A stretch of DNA of 64,000 bases from Gnetum montanum (Eukaryota > Streptophyta > Gnetopsida > Gnetales > Gnetaceae), in contig MNCI01033474.1 in the NCBI GenBank assembly GCA_015680685.1, positions 988,009 through 1,052,008 on the forward strand. The letters are read 5' to 3'. This document shows, in pieces, positions 21,950 to 32,160 of the stretch (position 1 is its first letter; each line of letters starts with the position of its first letter). Position numbers and translations under genes: made by a program. The notes under the pieces were generated by a model. The model was not told the origin of the DNA, did not search any database, and worked only from the letters and a program-made list of their open reading frames with translations.

Positions 21950-22065
21950 CGTTACGGTCCGGTAAGGCCTTAAACTGCCACCTGCGGATTACATTTGGCC
22001 CAGTAAGGCGTTAAACTGTCACTCATGGCCCGGTATGTCCTTAAACTGCCATGCATCCTGGTGTG
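21950..22065 (+). repeat. 'ggcccggtaaggccttaaactgcca' repeats bordering the antisense gene (RT side)
   Basis: Three units of about 35 bases centred on TAAGGCCTTAAACTGCCA and GTATGTCCTTAAACTGCCA. They match the PR-side repeats at 16514-16605 and sit just upstream of the RT acceptor site. Confidence 0.65.
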
Positions 22066-22138
22066 ATGATAATCCATCATCATGCATGTACACATAATCT
22101 AAAATTACCAAAGAACATAGAACGTTACCCATTAGCTC

Positions 22139-22163
22139 ATTCCTCTCTCTGTTTATTGGCAGG
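22139..22163 (+). promoter_or_regulatory. Probable 3' splice site for the pol exon of element C
   Basis: A pyrimidine-rich run (CATTCCTCTCTCTGTTTATT) leads to GGCAG, with the exon starting GAGCAAGCC at 22164. The downstream frame opens the RT polyprotein. Ogre-type elements are known to splice out an intron between PR and RT. The matching donor after PR is not identified. Confidence 0.5.
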
Positions 22164-23250
22164 AGCAAGCCTGATGGATTGCCAACACTTAACTGAACCA
22201 TTAATTATTGATGGACCATATGGAAAAATTGCAAGGGACATCAACATAAACCTCATCCACTTAAGTTCATCAACGGACGACACAGTCATAGCCTCAACAC
22301 AGCAAACCATAGACAACTACAAAGGTATGGCAAAATCCCTTGACATAGAAGCCGAAAATATCACCGTAGACCCGTTGAACGAAACCCCAATAACAATGCC
22401 CGATGGGGAAATTAAAATATTAAAATTAAGCACATTATTACAACCACAATTAGCCAAAGACATTAAGGACATGCTTAGGGAAAACATGAAAGCATTCGCG
22501 TGGTCTTACACAGACATGCCCGGGTTAGACCCTCGAATTGTCCAGCATAACATTATCCTTGATCCGAAATTGAGATCCATAAAATAAAAGGCACGAAAGG
22601 TTAAACCCGAGGTGGCATTGGTAGTTTGTAATGAGATCACCAAGCTTTATCAGGCTGGTTTCATCTGGGCTATTGATTACGCCGAGTGGGTATCCAACAT
22701 GGTCATTGTCCCGAAGAAGAACGGAAGCATTCGCTTATGCATTGACTTTCGGGATTTAAATATTGCAACCATAAAAGATGATTTTCCTTTACCCAGCATC
22801 GATCAACTTGTTGAATCGACTGCTGGGCATGCCTTATTATCTTTTATGGATGGCTTCTCGGGATACAATCAAATACGCATCAACCCAGAGCATCAGCTTC
22901 GGACAACCTTTATGACACCATGGGGAACCTTTTGTTACACAATGATGCCCTTTGGTCTCAAGAACGCTGGGGCCATGTATCAACGAACAATGACATTCAT
23001 CTTTAGCGATTACATATTACACTCACTCAACGATTACATGGATGACATTGTGGTTAAATCAAAATTAGCGGAACAACATGTACAAGATCTCGACTTAGTA
23101 TTAAAGCATTGTTTAAAGTATGAACTGAGACTTAATCCAAAAAAGTGTGTCTTCAGCATCAAGACAGGAAAAATGCTTGGATTTATAGCCTCAAAAGCAG
23201 GGATACGAGTAGACCTCGATAAGGTTAAGGCCATAACAACCTAAAACCAC
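22164..23250 (+). pseudogene. Element C reverse transcriptase (nearly intact)
   Basis: N-terminal pol segment (22164-22587), one TAA stop at 22585-22587 replacing a Gln codon, then RT proper in the same frame from 22588. Landmarks: IVPKKNGSIRLCIDFRDLN, DFPLPSIDQL, SFMDGFSGYNQI, TFMTPWGTFCY, MPFGLKNAGAMYQR, catalytic LNDYMDDIVVKSK near 23025-23065 and NPKKCVF. All catalytic Asp residues are present. A frameshift at about 23235-23255 separates it from RNase H. Family role: cDNA synthesis. The sequence is among the best preserved coding regions in the window. Confidence 0.88.
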
Positions 23251-24527
23251 TAGGTAACCTTACCGAACTTCGAGGTCTACAAGGTAGATTACAATTTATT
23301 AGGCATTTCATAGAAAAGCTAACAGAAAAATTAAAACCTATGAATCACTTGTTGCGCAAGAACTTCCATTTTGAATGGAATCCACAGTGCCAAGAAGCAC
23401 TTGATAACATTAAAACAGCACTTGCCCAACTGCCTACAGTTTATCCGCCCCGAAATGATAAACCATTTTACATCTACCTTGCCACTTCTGATTCGTCAAT
23501 CGCATCTATGCTTTGCCAGAAACAAGATGATGGAACCAAAGTCCCTGTATATTATTTAAGCCATGCATTAGTTGCCCACAAGAAAAGGTATAACGACGTG
23601 GAGAGGTCATGTTTAGCTTTGGTATTTTCTTTAAGGAAATGGTGACATTACCCCTTCTGTAACCAAGTTAACATAATTTGCAAGGATAATGTGCTCAGAT
23701 CCATCACAGGAAACATTTACGAAATAAGTCGGATAGCTTGGTGGAAAGCCATGATAGCTGAATTTGACCTGCACTACATAGCACAATCATCAGTTAAGGG
23801 TCAAGCCATAGCAAGTCAAATGGCCACGTCACCAACACACGACCAAGCGATAATAGAGCCAGAATTCCCGGATGAGAATATAAGCGCAATAGACATAGTG
23901 CCCAATGACTACGATGTTATTCTAAACTTTGATGGAGCATCCACCTCTCGAGGGGGAAGTGCAGCCGCTATCATCACCTATCCCTCCAGGGAGATTCGAC
24001 CCTTTGCTTATCGTTTCAACTTTCATTGCACCAATGACATAGCAAAGTACAAAGGTCTCCTTAGAGGTCTCGCGGCAGTATTGGCTTCAAACATCACACG
24101 GCTTGTCATCAGAGGAGACTCACAACTGGTCTTAAACCAAATCACAGATGTTTATACATGCAAAGCCCAACACTTACAACCATACTGTGACTTGGCAAAA
24201 CATTTAATAAGGTAATTTGAAAACATCGATGTGCAACACATTTCTAGAAATGATAACACCATTGCAGATGCGTTAGCCACATTAGCATTAAATATATCGC
24301 CAGACATGTTCCATACATTACCAAGCTCCATGATCAGTTGTGGCAAACCAATAATTGATACCCTTGACACATTGCTGGTCGCATCTGTTAGTACAACACA
24401 TGCAATGGAATGGTATGACGACATAAAAGAATACCTTCTACGCTGTGAAACACCACGACATCTAACAAATGCATAAAAGGATGCAGTATGAAAATGTTCT
24501 TGGCAGTATACACTAGTAGGGGACACG
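23251..24527 (+). pseudogene. Element C RNase H and second (Tat-type) RNase H
   Basis: First RNase H: FHFEWNPQCQEALDNIKTAL, FYIYLATSDSSIASML, VYYLSHAL and ERSCLALVF (23340-23650), then IAWWKAMIAEFDLHYI. Second RNase H: VILNFDGASTSRGGSAAAII (near 23915), TNDIAKYKGLLRGLAAVL, IRGDSQLVLNQI (near 24105) and NTIADALATLAL, with the D-E-D type positions partly changed (the usual AEYEAL reads AKYKGL). The second domain between the first RNase H and integrase is a hallmark of Tat elements. Stops: TGA 23643, TAA 24213, TAA 24474, TGA about 24488. Confidence 0.85.
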
Positions 24528-25649
24528 TTGTGTCGTAGATCCTACGAAGGCATATTGCTAACATGCATCAGTAGTACCGATGCCCAAACCATCATCGAAC
24601 AAGTACATGATGGACCATGCGGAGGACACATAGTGCCAAAGGCCATGGCAACAAAGATAAGATGCTTAGGCTACTATTGGCCACACATGGAATATGACTG
24701 TCTCTCCAAAGCTAAGACATGTAGTACCTATCAAAAACATAGTAATCTAATCCATGTCCCACCAAATGAGTTACATACGGCGCAAATCACTTGGCCCTTT
24801 CAAAAGTGGGGGTTGGACCTCATCGGCCCAATAACACCCTCATCTTCTACAAGGCATAGTTTTATTATAACCGCAACAGAATATTTCACAAGGTCGGTAG
24901 AAGCTGCTCCCCTTCAAAAAACTACATCTAAACATGTGTGCAATTTCATTCTCAAAAACATTGTAACCCGTTTTGGCATTCCCATGACAATCATCACTAA
25001 CAACGGACCACAATTTAGTAGTGCTGAGACCAAAACCTTTTGTGGCAGTCTAGGGATCAAACACTCGTTTTCATCCCCTTACTATCCCCAGAGCAACGGG
25101 TAAGCAGAGGCAACAAACAAAACCATCATTACAATACTCAAAAGGATGCTTACCTAAAGCAAGCAAAGATGGCATGAACAATTGGTATATGCATTGTGGG
25201 CATACCATACTGCGTATCGAACTTCAATAGGTAAAATACCATATAGTCTTGTTTACGGTTCAGAAGCTATTTTACCTTTGGAATTATAGGTACCATCTTT
25301 AAGGATCACACTTTCCAGACTCCTTGACGATGGGAAAAACAATGACTTGTGCATCATTGGCCTAGATTCGGTGGAGGAGGAACACATATGTGCGCTCGAT
25401 CAGATCGAGTGGTATCAAAAACAACAACGGCAACGACATCGGCATGATGTTCATAAGCACCCTATCAAAGAAGGTGACCTTATACTTAACGCCGTTCAGG
25501 AACACCCGGATAAATTCTTAGCCAACTGGGAAGGGCCTTACTTGGTCACTAAAGCATTTGACAACGGAGCATTTAAGCTAGCCAATATGGAAGGTCATGA
25601 GCTTGCAAATCCAACCAATCACCTATTCCTGAAACCGTTCTATATTTGA
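24528..25649 (+). pseudogene. Element C integrase (in-frame stops, one catalytic Asp changed)
   Basis: Same frame as the RNase H. The zinc-binding region retains GPCGGHIVPKAMATKIR and KAKTCSTYQKH, with the second Cys pair partly lost. The catalytic core has WGLDLIGPI (first Asp), ITNNGPQF where TDNG is expected (Asp to Asn, a G-to-A change), and SNG-stop-AEATNK retaining the Glu. The C-terminal part has EGDLILNAVQEHPDKFLANWEGPYLV, LANMEGHELANPTNHLFLKPF. Stops: TAA near 25102 and 25155, TAG near 25288. It ends at a TGA after FKPFYI-like residues. Confidence 0.85.
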
Positions 25650-25654
25650 GTACA

Positions 25655-26110
25655 AGCTCAGGTACGTGCGAGTCCTGGGGTCACGACTATAAACTGATAC
25701 CATAGCTCGTCCTAGAATCATGATGGTAAATTGATACCACAGAAGAGTTCTGGGGTTATGACTATAAATTGATACCATAGCTCGTCCTGGAATCATGACG
25801 GTAAACTGATACCACAGAACAGTCCTAGATTATGACTTAAAACTAATACCATAGCTCATCCTGGAATCATGATGGCAAACTGATACCACACAGTGTTTGC
25901 AATGACGATAAACTAGCACCCATCCAGCACGACAATAAACTGCCACCATTGCATCCACCAGAGTCCACCAAGACTATAAACTGGTTTTCCTCTTCATGGT
26001 CCACTAAGACTAGAAACTGGCAATGCAACGTCCACCACGACGCTAAACGGGCAATGTCCAATGGGTTATGACATTAAACTAACCCATGAGAGTCCTCTAA
26101 GACTATAAAC
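25655..26110 (+). repeat. Tandem repeats downstream of integrase in element C
   Basis: Three units of about 75 bases (near 25695, 25771 and 25845) each contain GATACCATAGCTCGTCCTGG and a companion TAAACTGATACCACA. Degenerate ACTATAAACTGG copies continue to about 26110. The core TAAACT is shared with the repeats that flank the antisense gene. Confidence 0.75.
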
Positions 26111-27154
26111 TAGCAAGTTCATCCCCAGTTCCACAATTTGTGGCCACATTCAGTCATCAAAATCACTGCATCACTTGCCATCAGACAATCCTACCAACAT
26201 TGTTGCTATTTATATACAGTGCCTGAAATCTCCTCCGATGTCTCTGTCCCATCTGTAGCTATTTAGGTCTAAGCTCACTTATTCACTCATGGTTTTCTTG
26301 TCTCCTTGGAGTTATGTTTTCAGGATGACACCCAAAGGTTTTCGCACAAGAATGCACTTTGTTACAAGCAGCAAGATGGGACAATGTTCATAGCACACAT
26401 GGCAAGACTAAATCAAACCTTTTGCTAGTACATCCCCATCTCCCGATACACTCTCTATCTATTCACTGACACACTCTACTCAGCCACACCTTTGATACAC
26501 CCAGTACATTCAAAACTTTGAGCATGTTGTTGTACACTGTAACACTTTGAAGCAGTTGCAACACACAACACAACACTTGAGCATGAGTACAAGATCAAAG
26601 CAAAGCTTCTTTCCAAAAAAAAAAACCTTGGCACTTCCCATATAAGTCCCAGGCAGGAAGGCAGTGGTCTTGGAACCAAGTACTCATGTCAAAAACAACC
26701 TGAAAACACACAACTACATGGCTTTGGCTCTCCGCCAACAGGTTCCCCTTAAACACTAAACAAGGGCCCTGTTCCTCCAAAGAATGTAACACATCCTCCC
26801 GTGGCTTTGGTCTGGCTAGCAAGTTCTCTCAAACACCAACCAAGAGTCTTATTCTGCCAAAGGATGCACATCGCATGTCTGGATTTCGAGTCTGCTAAAT
26901 AATGGCTATTGATAAGGATCAACATGCCGCATACCAGAGCATCCCCTTTACCAAGCACAAATCCCTTGGGCAGTTCCCAATCCCCGCAATCTCCACGATC
27001 TCATCCAGATACAAATTTCTCTAAATCACATGTACTACTGAACACAGTGTGATGACATCTAGTCAAGTGGCAATAGACAAGGTCTCTATCAAGTTGCTTG
27101 TCGTGTTTTGCACTTCTTTGTCAACGCTTCTCGGGTTGATTCCTCCAAGTGTCA
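26111..27154 (+). other. 3' untranslated region of element C
   Basis: No recognisable gene. A roughly 84-base duplication (about 26718-26801 and 26802-26885) shares GTGGCTTTGG, AACAC.AA.CAAG and CCAAAG.ATG. Minus-strand frames here (26476-26958) look incidental. Confidence 0.45.
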
Positions 27155-27169
27155 ACAAAGAGGGGCCAA
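27155..27169 (+). other. Polypurine tract of element C
   Basis: CAAAGAGGGGCCAA lies directly before the TG of the 3' LTR, the expected place for the plus-strand primer. The run is broken by CC. Confidence 0.6.
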
Positions 27170-28415
27170 TGAAACACCACAAAAATTTGAGCTTAGTACT
27201 TCTCCAACACGAAGCAAGTCCCTGGGACTCACAGACGACCATAGCTACATCTGGTGTCACACATGACAATTTCGGAGATCAAAATACTTAATTTTCACTA
27301 AGTATGCAATCTTAGCGTATACGCCCAGCGTATACGCTCAAGTTTACATCCACAGCGTATATGCCCAAAATTTTCAGTGTATACACCCAGCGTAGACATC
27401 TAGTGTTTACGCCCAGCATACACACCTCACATGTATGCTCAGCAGGTACAATAGATGTATACGCCCTGCATGAAATCCCCAAAGATGGCATGAAAACAGC
27501 ACTGCAGAGCAAGAATTGGTACAAGGCAGCAACCATCAGCGTATATGCCCCAGCATATACGCCCAGAAATCATCAGCGTATACGCCCCAGCGTATACGCC
27601 CAGCCATCATCAGCATATACACCCAGCGTATATGCCTAGCATCCACAGCATCTACGCCCAAGTTCGCATACACCCAACACATCCAATGTATATGCCCAGA
27701 GTCTACGCTCGCCAAATAGCGTATACGCCCAGAAAATGTAACATATTGTACACTTGTAAATTTTATGCTTTTGCACCCGATCAACACACCACATGTCACC
27801 CAACCCGAGTCTAGTGTCAAAAACCTGTATAAAAGCCCCATTTTTCACTAGATCTAGGTTGGTTGGCAAAACATTCAGAGCGCACCAAAGAGCAAAGATG
27901 TTGTGAACCAGAGCACAAAACCCTTTATGCTGGAAAACCCTGTATGCTGAGCAGACAGCCTCTACGCTATGCCTACAGTGTGAACCAGTCATCCTCGCAT
28001 CCACCAGAGCTTTTCGTCTACCTTGTGTCCCAGTCACAACTGCGTTAGACCGGTGCATTGTACTCTCATTCCTTAATGCCATTGTTACATTTTCTTCCCA
28101 AAATCATTTATAGTTTACCTTAATTTTTGCATGTATTCTGTTTATGCTTGTTTACGTTTATGCTCTGTTCACATCAATCACATTGTTTACATTCTGATTT
28201 ACGCTCGTTACGCCGTTTATGTATAACCCTGCGTATAGAACTTTGGTGTATGTTCAAGGAAATCCTTGTCTGATCCACGTGCAGACCACCCATGGTACTC
28301 TGCCTTCGTTCATTCCAGCTCGCCCTCAGGTAAAGGTAGGGTCTTCTGTGTGTATCCTGTGATCCCACGGTCTTTGTTTCCTTCTAGTCAGAGACCGACG
28401 ATTTCAGACGATACA
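27170..28415 (+). repeat. 3' LTR of element C
   Basis: 1246 bases, TGAAACACCAC...GATACA. It carries the GCGTATACGC cluster (27314-27735), slightly longer than in the 5' copy, and TATAAAAG at 27828-27835. TACAT follows at 28416-28420 and completes the target duplication. Confidence 0.92.
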
Positions 28416-30066
28416 TACATCTATGTTGTTCACTACACGACCTCAATCTATGCAATCATCGATGGTGGCTTTTAGCATCACAAATCTATTAACCATCCAT
28501 GTGGGGTCCACCATAGGACCCCAAGCAACTCAGGGATCACACATCCCATTTATCCCATTTTTGTCTTAGGTATCAACACAAACATCCTTTTCCTTGTTTG
28601 GTCCACAAGCTACAACCATAATGCAACCTCTTCCTTCCATCCTAAAACCCATAGTGAGGCCACAAAGCCTCACAACAAATTCCACAACTATATGTGTAAA
28701 CCCCATAGCCAACAAGGTCATTACCAAATTAAGAATATGTATTATACACTAGCTTTAAAACGACATAATCTTCTTTAATCTATAAATTGATGAACTATGG
28801 ACATAAGATTATGTTTGAACAAGATTAAGAGAAAAACATAATATGCACTATGTTAGAAGATAGAACTCAAAGAATGTTGGCTGAAACAAAAGACACATAT
28901 GGTATATTCAAGTTACACCTTATAACAGAGCTTATCTATGATATGGAGGAATTGAAGAGGCTTAAAGCCTCTACTTCACAAATAGTCAAGATTCTGGACT
29001 TCTACCAAGATGATCCCATCCTTTATACTTCCTCCTAGTGTCCACATTCCTTAATTTAGCAAGTATAATAGAGAAGGTAATCCCAATGCACACTTTATCA
29101 CCTTTCGATTCAAATGCTTACCCTTACAACCATGGCCTCATGTCATCATGAGGGTTTTCCTTATCTCCTTGACTAGGAAAGCACTTGATTGGTACCACAC
29201 ATTACCTAGGGGATCCATATCCTCTTTGGAGGACTTGATTTCCCAATTTTTCAATCGCTTCAAGTACAAGTTGAAGCCTAACACAATGCTTGATTAAATT
29301 ATAAAGGTCAAGCAAGAATCCCTAGAACCTATGTAGAAGTTTATCTAGTAGTGGAATGGACTGCTAAATGAAATACCAAAGCCCATATCCAAAGCCCAGC
29401 TATTGGCCATATTTAAGAGAGTAGTTAATGACTTCATCAAGTCCAAGCTCTACTACCTTGACCCACAGTCTCTTAACTAGACATTTTCTCAAACTAAAAA
29501 CATAGAGGATGCTACAGAGGCCATCCATGATTTGGCCTACGTAGCATATAAAAATCAACATACATGGAGAGAAAAAGAGAAGAATAAATAAAACAATACA
29601 AGTATAGCAACTATTACCAAAGAAACAAAGATCATGAACTAAGGGCCAACCCACCCAAGGCCCCCACTAATGACCATAATAACCAACCATCAACCTCTAG
29701 GGCCACTGCATTGACAATAACTAGACATAATTTTGAAGGAAATGAAAAATCCAAGTATACTATGCTACCATTAAAACAATTAGAGTTTTTATATCAACTT
29801 TTGAAAAGTGGACATATTCGATACAAACAGATGTTTGAAGCTTCTCGAAAGAAGAATGCTAGGCTCTGTGAAATAGCCAAATACCCCACTAAAGCAATGA
29901 AAGATGACCCACAGTTGTCTAATTACTTCAATTTAGATTGCTTCTACCATTATCACCAACTACCTAGTCATGACATAGACTTCTCCCTCATGTTGAAGGA
30001 TGACCTGCAGAGGATGTTAGATAGGGGGGAGCTAGTCTTGGATGCTTCCAACCTAGTCGAACCATA
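28416..30066 (+). pseudogene. Element A gag (degenerate), with leader
   Basis: The first 200 bases finish the leader. Gag begins about 28620 (a segment like QPLPSILKPIVRPQSL matches AVQPIAGPRRSLRLQ of element C). Homologous blocks follow: ELIYDMEELKRLKAS...ILDFYQDDPI (28915-29030), RKALDWYHTLPRGSISSLEDL (29185-29240), and a zinc-knuckle-like FYHYHQLPSHDIDF (29943-29985). Many TAG and TGA codons interrupt. Frame and order match element C gag. Role: particle protein. Confidence 0.72.
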
Positions 30067-31625
30067 AAATTAGTCAATACAAGTCTACAAGGACCTATTG
30101 AAAGCTAATGACAACCTCTATGTTATTTCAACATTCAATATTGATGATGATCAGAGATCATCTAGAGAACCATTGATGGTTTGAGTATCCCCTTATGATG
30201 AAGGAGCTTCTTAACCTTCCACTAGCTAATGATCCCCCTTTGTCATAAGAGTACCATTACGAATGACCCCAAGGGATCCTTTTATCATCAAGGTGTCCTA
30301 GCTTAACATGACACAATCAATTATAGCACAAACAACTACACAACGACCTCTTGTGAGGGGTAATACTACCTCTTCTTAACAACCAATGAATGACATCCAA
30401 AAACCTTCAATCAAGCAAAGGAAGAAGCATAGGCAAAAGCCCAATAACAAGGATGACAAGCAAATGGAAGCATGAAAGGAAGTGGGTCAACTAAATCCCA
30501 CTCCCATTTTGGTTATACCCATGACCTTCTCTACCCAACCCACTCCAACCAATATCCCCTAGGAGGATACAAAAGTGCATAACCAAAAAAATGAGGAAAA
30601 GCTCCAACAAATACAACCTAAAGCTAAAGTTTGCATTCTGGGGTACATGGAGGAAGTAAAGCACAACCAAGCTGACAAGTCCATGGCTAACAATAAGAAC
30701 TTCCTCAATGCAATAGACTAAGTTAGGTAGTCCCTCAAGTAGAAAAATATAACTTTAATCTTATATGACTTGATCATGACTTCTTTTGCACATCATGAGA
30801 CATTGGTCAAAATATTGACTTCCATCCCCATTAGTGAGGACATCCCTGCTAATGAAAAATCCATTCATGTAGTGATGGTTCCTCCCTTACCAAGGATAGA
30901 GAAGTCAACATCCCTAGTATTTCATGGTAGCAAGATCAAGGTTAATCCTTAAAATGACAAAGTAACTAAGGCTTCTCTATTCATAACCATATGTGTAAGG
31001 TAGTTCAAAGTGCATTGGGTGCATGTTGATAATGAAGCTGCAACTAACATCATCCCATGCGCCATTGTTGAATGCTTGTGCTTAACTAAGAAAATACAAC
31101 CTACATCAATAACTATCCTCATGTCTTTTAACGGGTCCATCTCCTTAGACTTCATAATAGGAAAGCAATTCCCCATGATTGCCAGTTTCTTGGTGGTGGA
31201 GGAAACACCTTATCCTAGGAAAACCTTGGTTACCTCAATTATGAGTTGTATCCTCACCCATCCATCAAGAAATTCACCTCCCTTATGAGGGAGGTGAAAT
31301 CATCATTCATGGTGATAACAAAATTCCCCTGGCTATTAACAATGTGAACATAGAGTAGGGGTCTAAAGTGGAACTTTAACAAGAAGCACCCAACCATGAA
31401 ATTCAACAACCCAAGAGAGAGCAACAACCCAAAAAAGCCAACAATGACAACAATAAGCAATAGGATGCATTATGGGATGAACTCCCTTTTAACATCATTA
31501 GTGAAGGGGATGGTAAATATAATATTGTGCAGAGTAAACCTTACTCATTCCCTAATCTTGCAAAGATTAGGAAGAATTTTCACAAGTGAAGTTCACCTTA
31601 ACCTTTTTCGTCCCATGCCCCTCTA
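30067..31625 (+). pseudogene. Element A protease region (degenerate)
   Basis: About 30770-31290 matches element C PR: HHETLVKILTSIPISEDI, SIHVVM, then VHVDNEAATNIIP, where C has VHVDDGAATNVVP, so the active site is mutated. FLVVEETP follows. The linker before it (30100-30760) has lost its frame. The tail to 31625 is a Lys/Asn-rich remnant comparable to the end of PR in C. Confidence 0.65.
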
Positions 31626-32160
31626 ACCAAATGCACTGATGGCCACGTGGCCTAACCTTTCTTTCTTAATTTTTTATACCATTTTTTGCACTTTGTTTTA
31701 TTATTTATGCATATATCCTAAGTTTCTAATTTCATTTTCCTATTTATTATAGTCTTTACTTTTACTCGTATTTCTTCTTAGTAATGATCTCCCATGGCCT
31801 TAATTTGGCAACATCTACCAAAATAATACAACATGGCCTACCATGTCCTAAAACTAGAAAAGTAACCATAGTGCAACATTATCTGCTAAGACTTGAAACT
31901 AGCATCATGGCCCATCATGAACTTAAACTACCAATGATAACCACATAACATGGATCTCCATGACCTTAAGCTAGCAAAATTATAGTCCGCTAAGACTCTA
32001 AACTAACATCGCAATCGACTAAGACTCTAAACTAGCATTGGAGTTTGTTAAGACTTTAAACTACATTATGGCCCACTATGGACTTAAACTAGCAACAATA
32101 TAATCTATGGCCATGATGGCCTAAAACTAGCAAACATCTTTTCTACTATTATTATATTTC
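31626..32160 (+). repeat. 'taaactagca' repeats of element A (PR side of antisense gene)
   Basis: At least eight diverged units of ATGGCC...CCTTAAACTAGCA between about 31790 and 32140. They correspond in position and core to 16514-16605 in element C. No gene is present in this stretch. Confidence 0.65.

Larger units (their letters stand above)
10333..28415 (+). mobile_element. Element C: complete 18.1-kb Tat/Ogre-like Ty3/Gypsy retrotransposon
   Basis: LTRs at 10333-11526 and 27170-28415 begin TG and end CA. The flanks carry a perfect 5-bp target duplication TACAT (10328-10332 and 28416-28420). A primer binding site follows the 5' LTR and a purine tract precedes the 3' LTR. Order: gag, PR, a minus-strand multi-exon gene, RT, RNase H, second RNase H, integrase. 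The second RNase H after the first one and before integrase marks the Tat lineage, and the size and probable PR-RT intron match Ogre-type members. Over the first 150 bases the LTRs differ at roughly 8 percent of positions, so insertion is old. All frames contain a few stops, but far fewer than in element A. It is inserted in the leader of A. Confidence 0.92.

Noticed and set aside
24152-24526. 124-codon minus-strand frame
   Set aside because: Shadow of the second RNase H of element C, which has clear domain motifs on plus.
26476-26958. Three overlapping minus-strand frames downstream of integrase in element C
   Set aside because: No motif, no splice support and no homologue in element A; they partly derive from an 84-base duplication.
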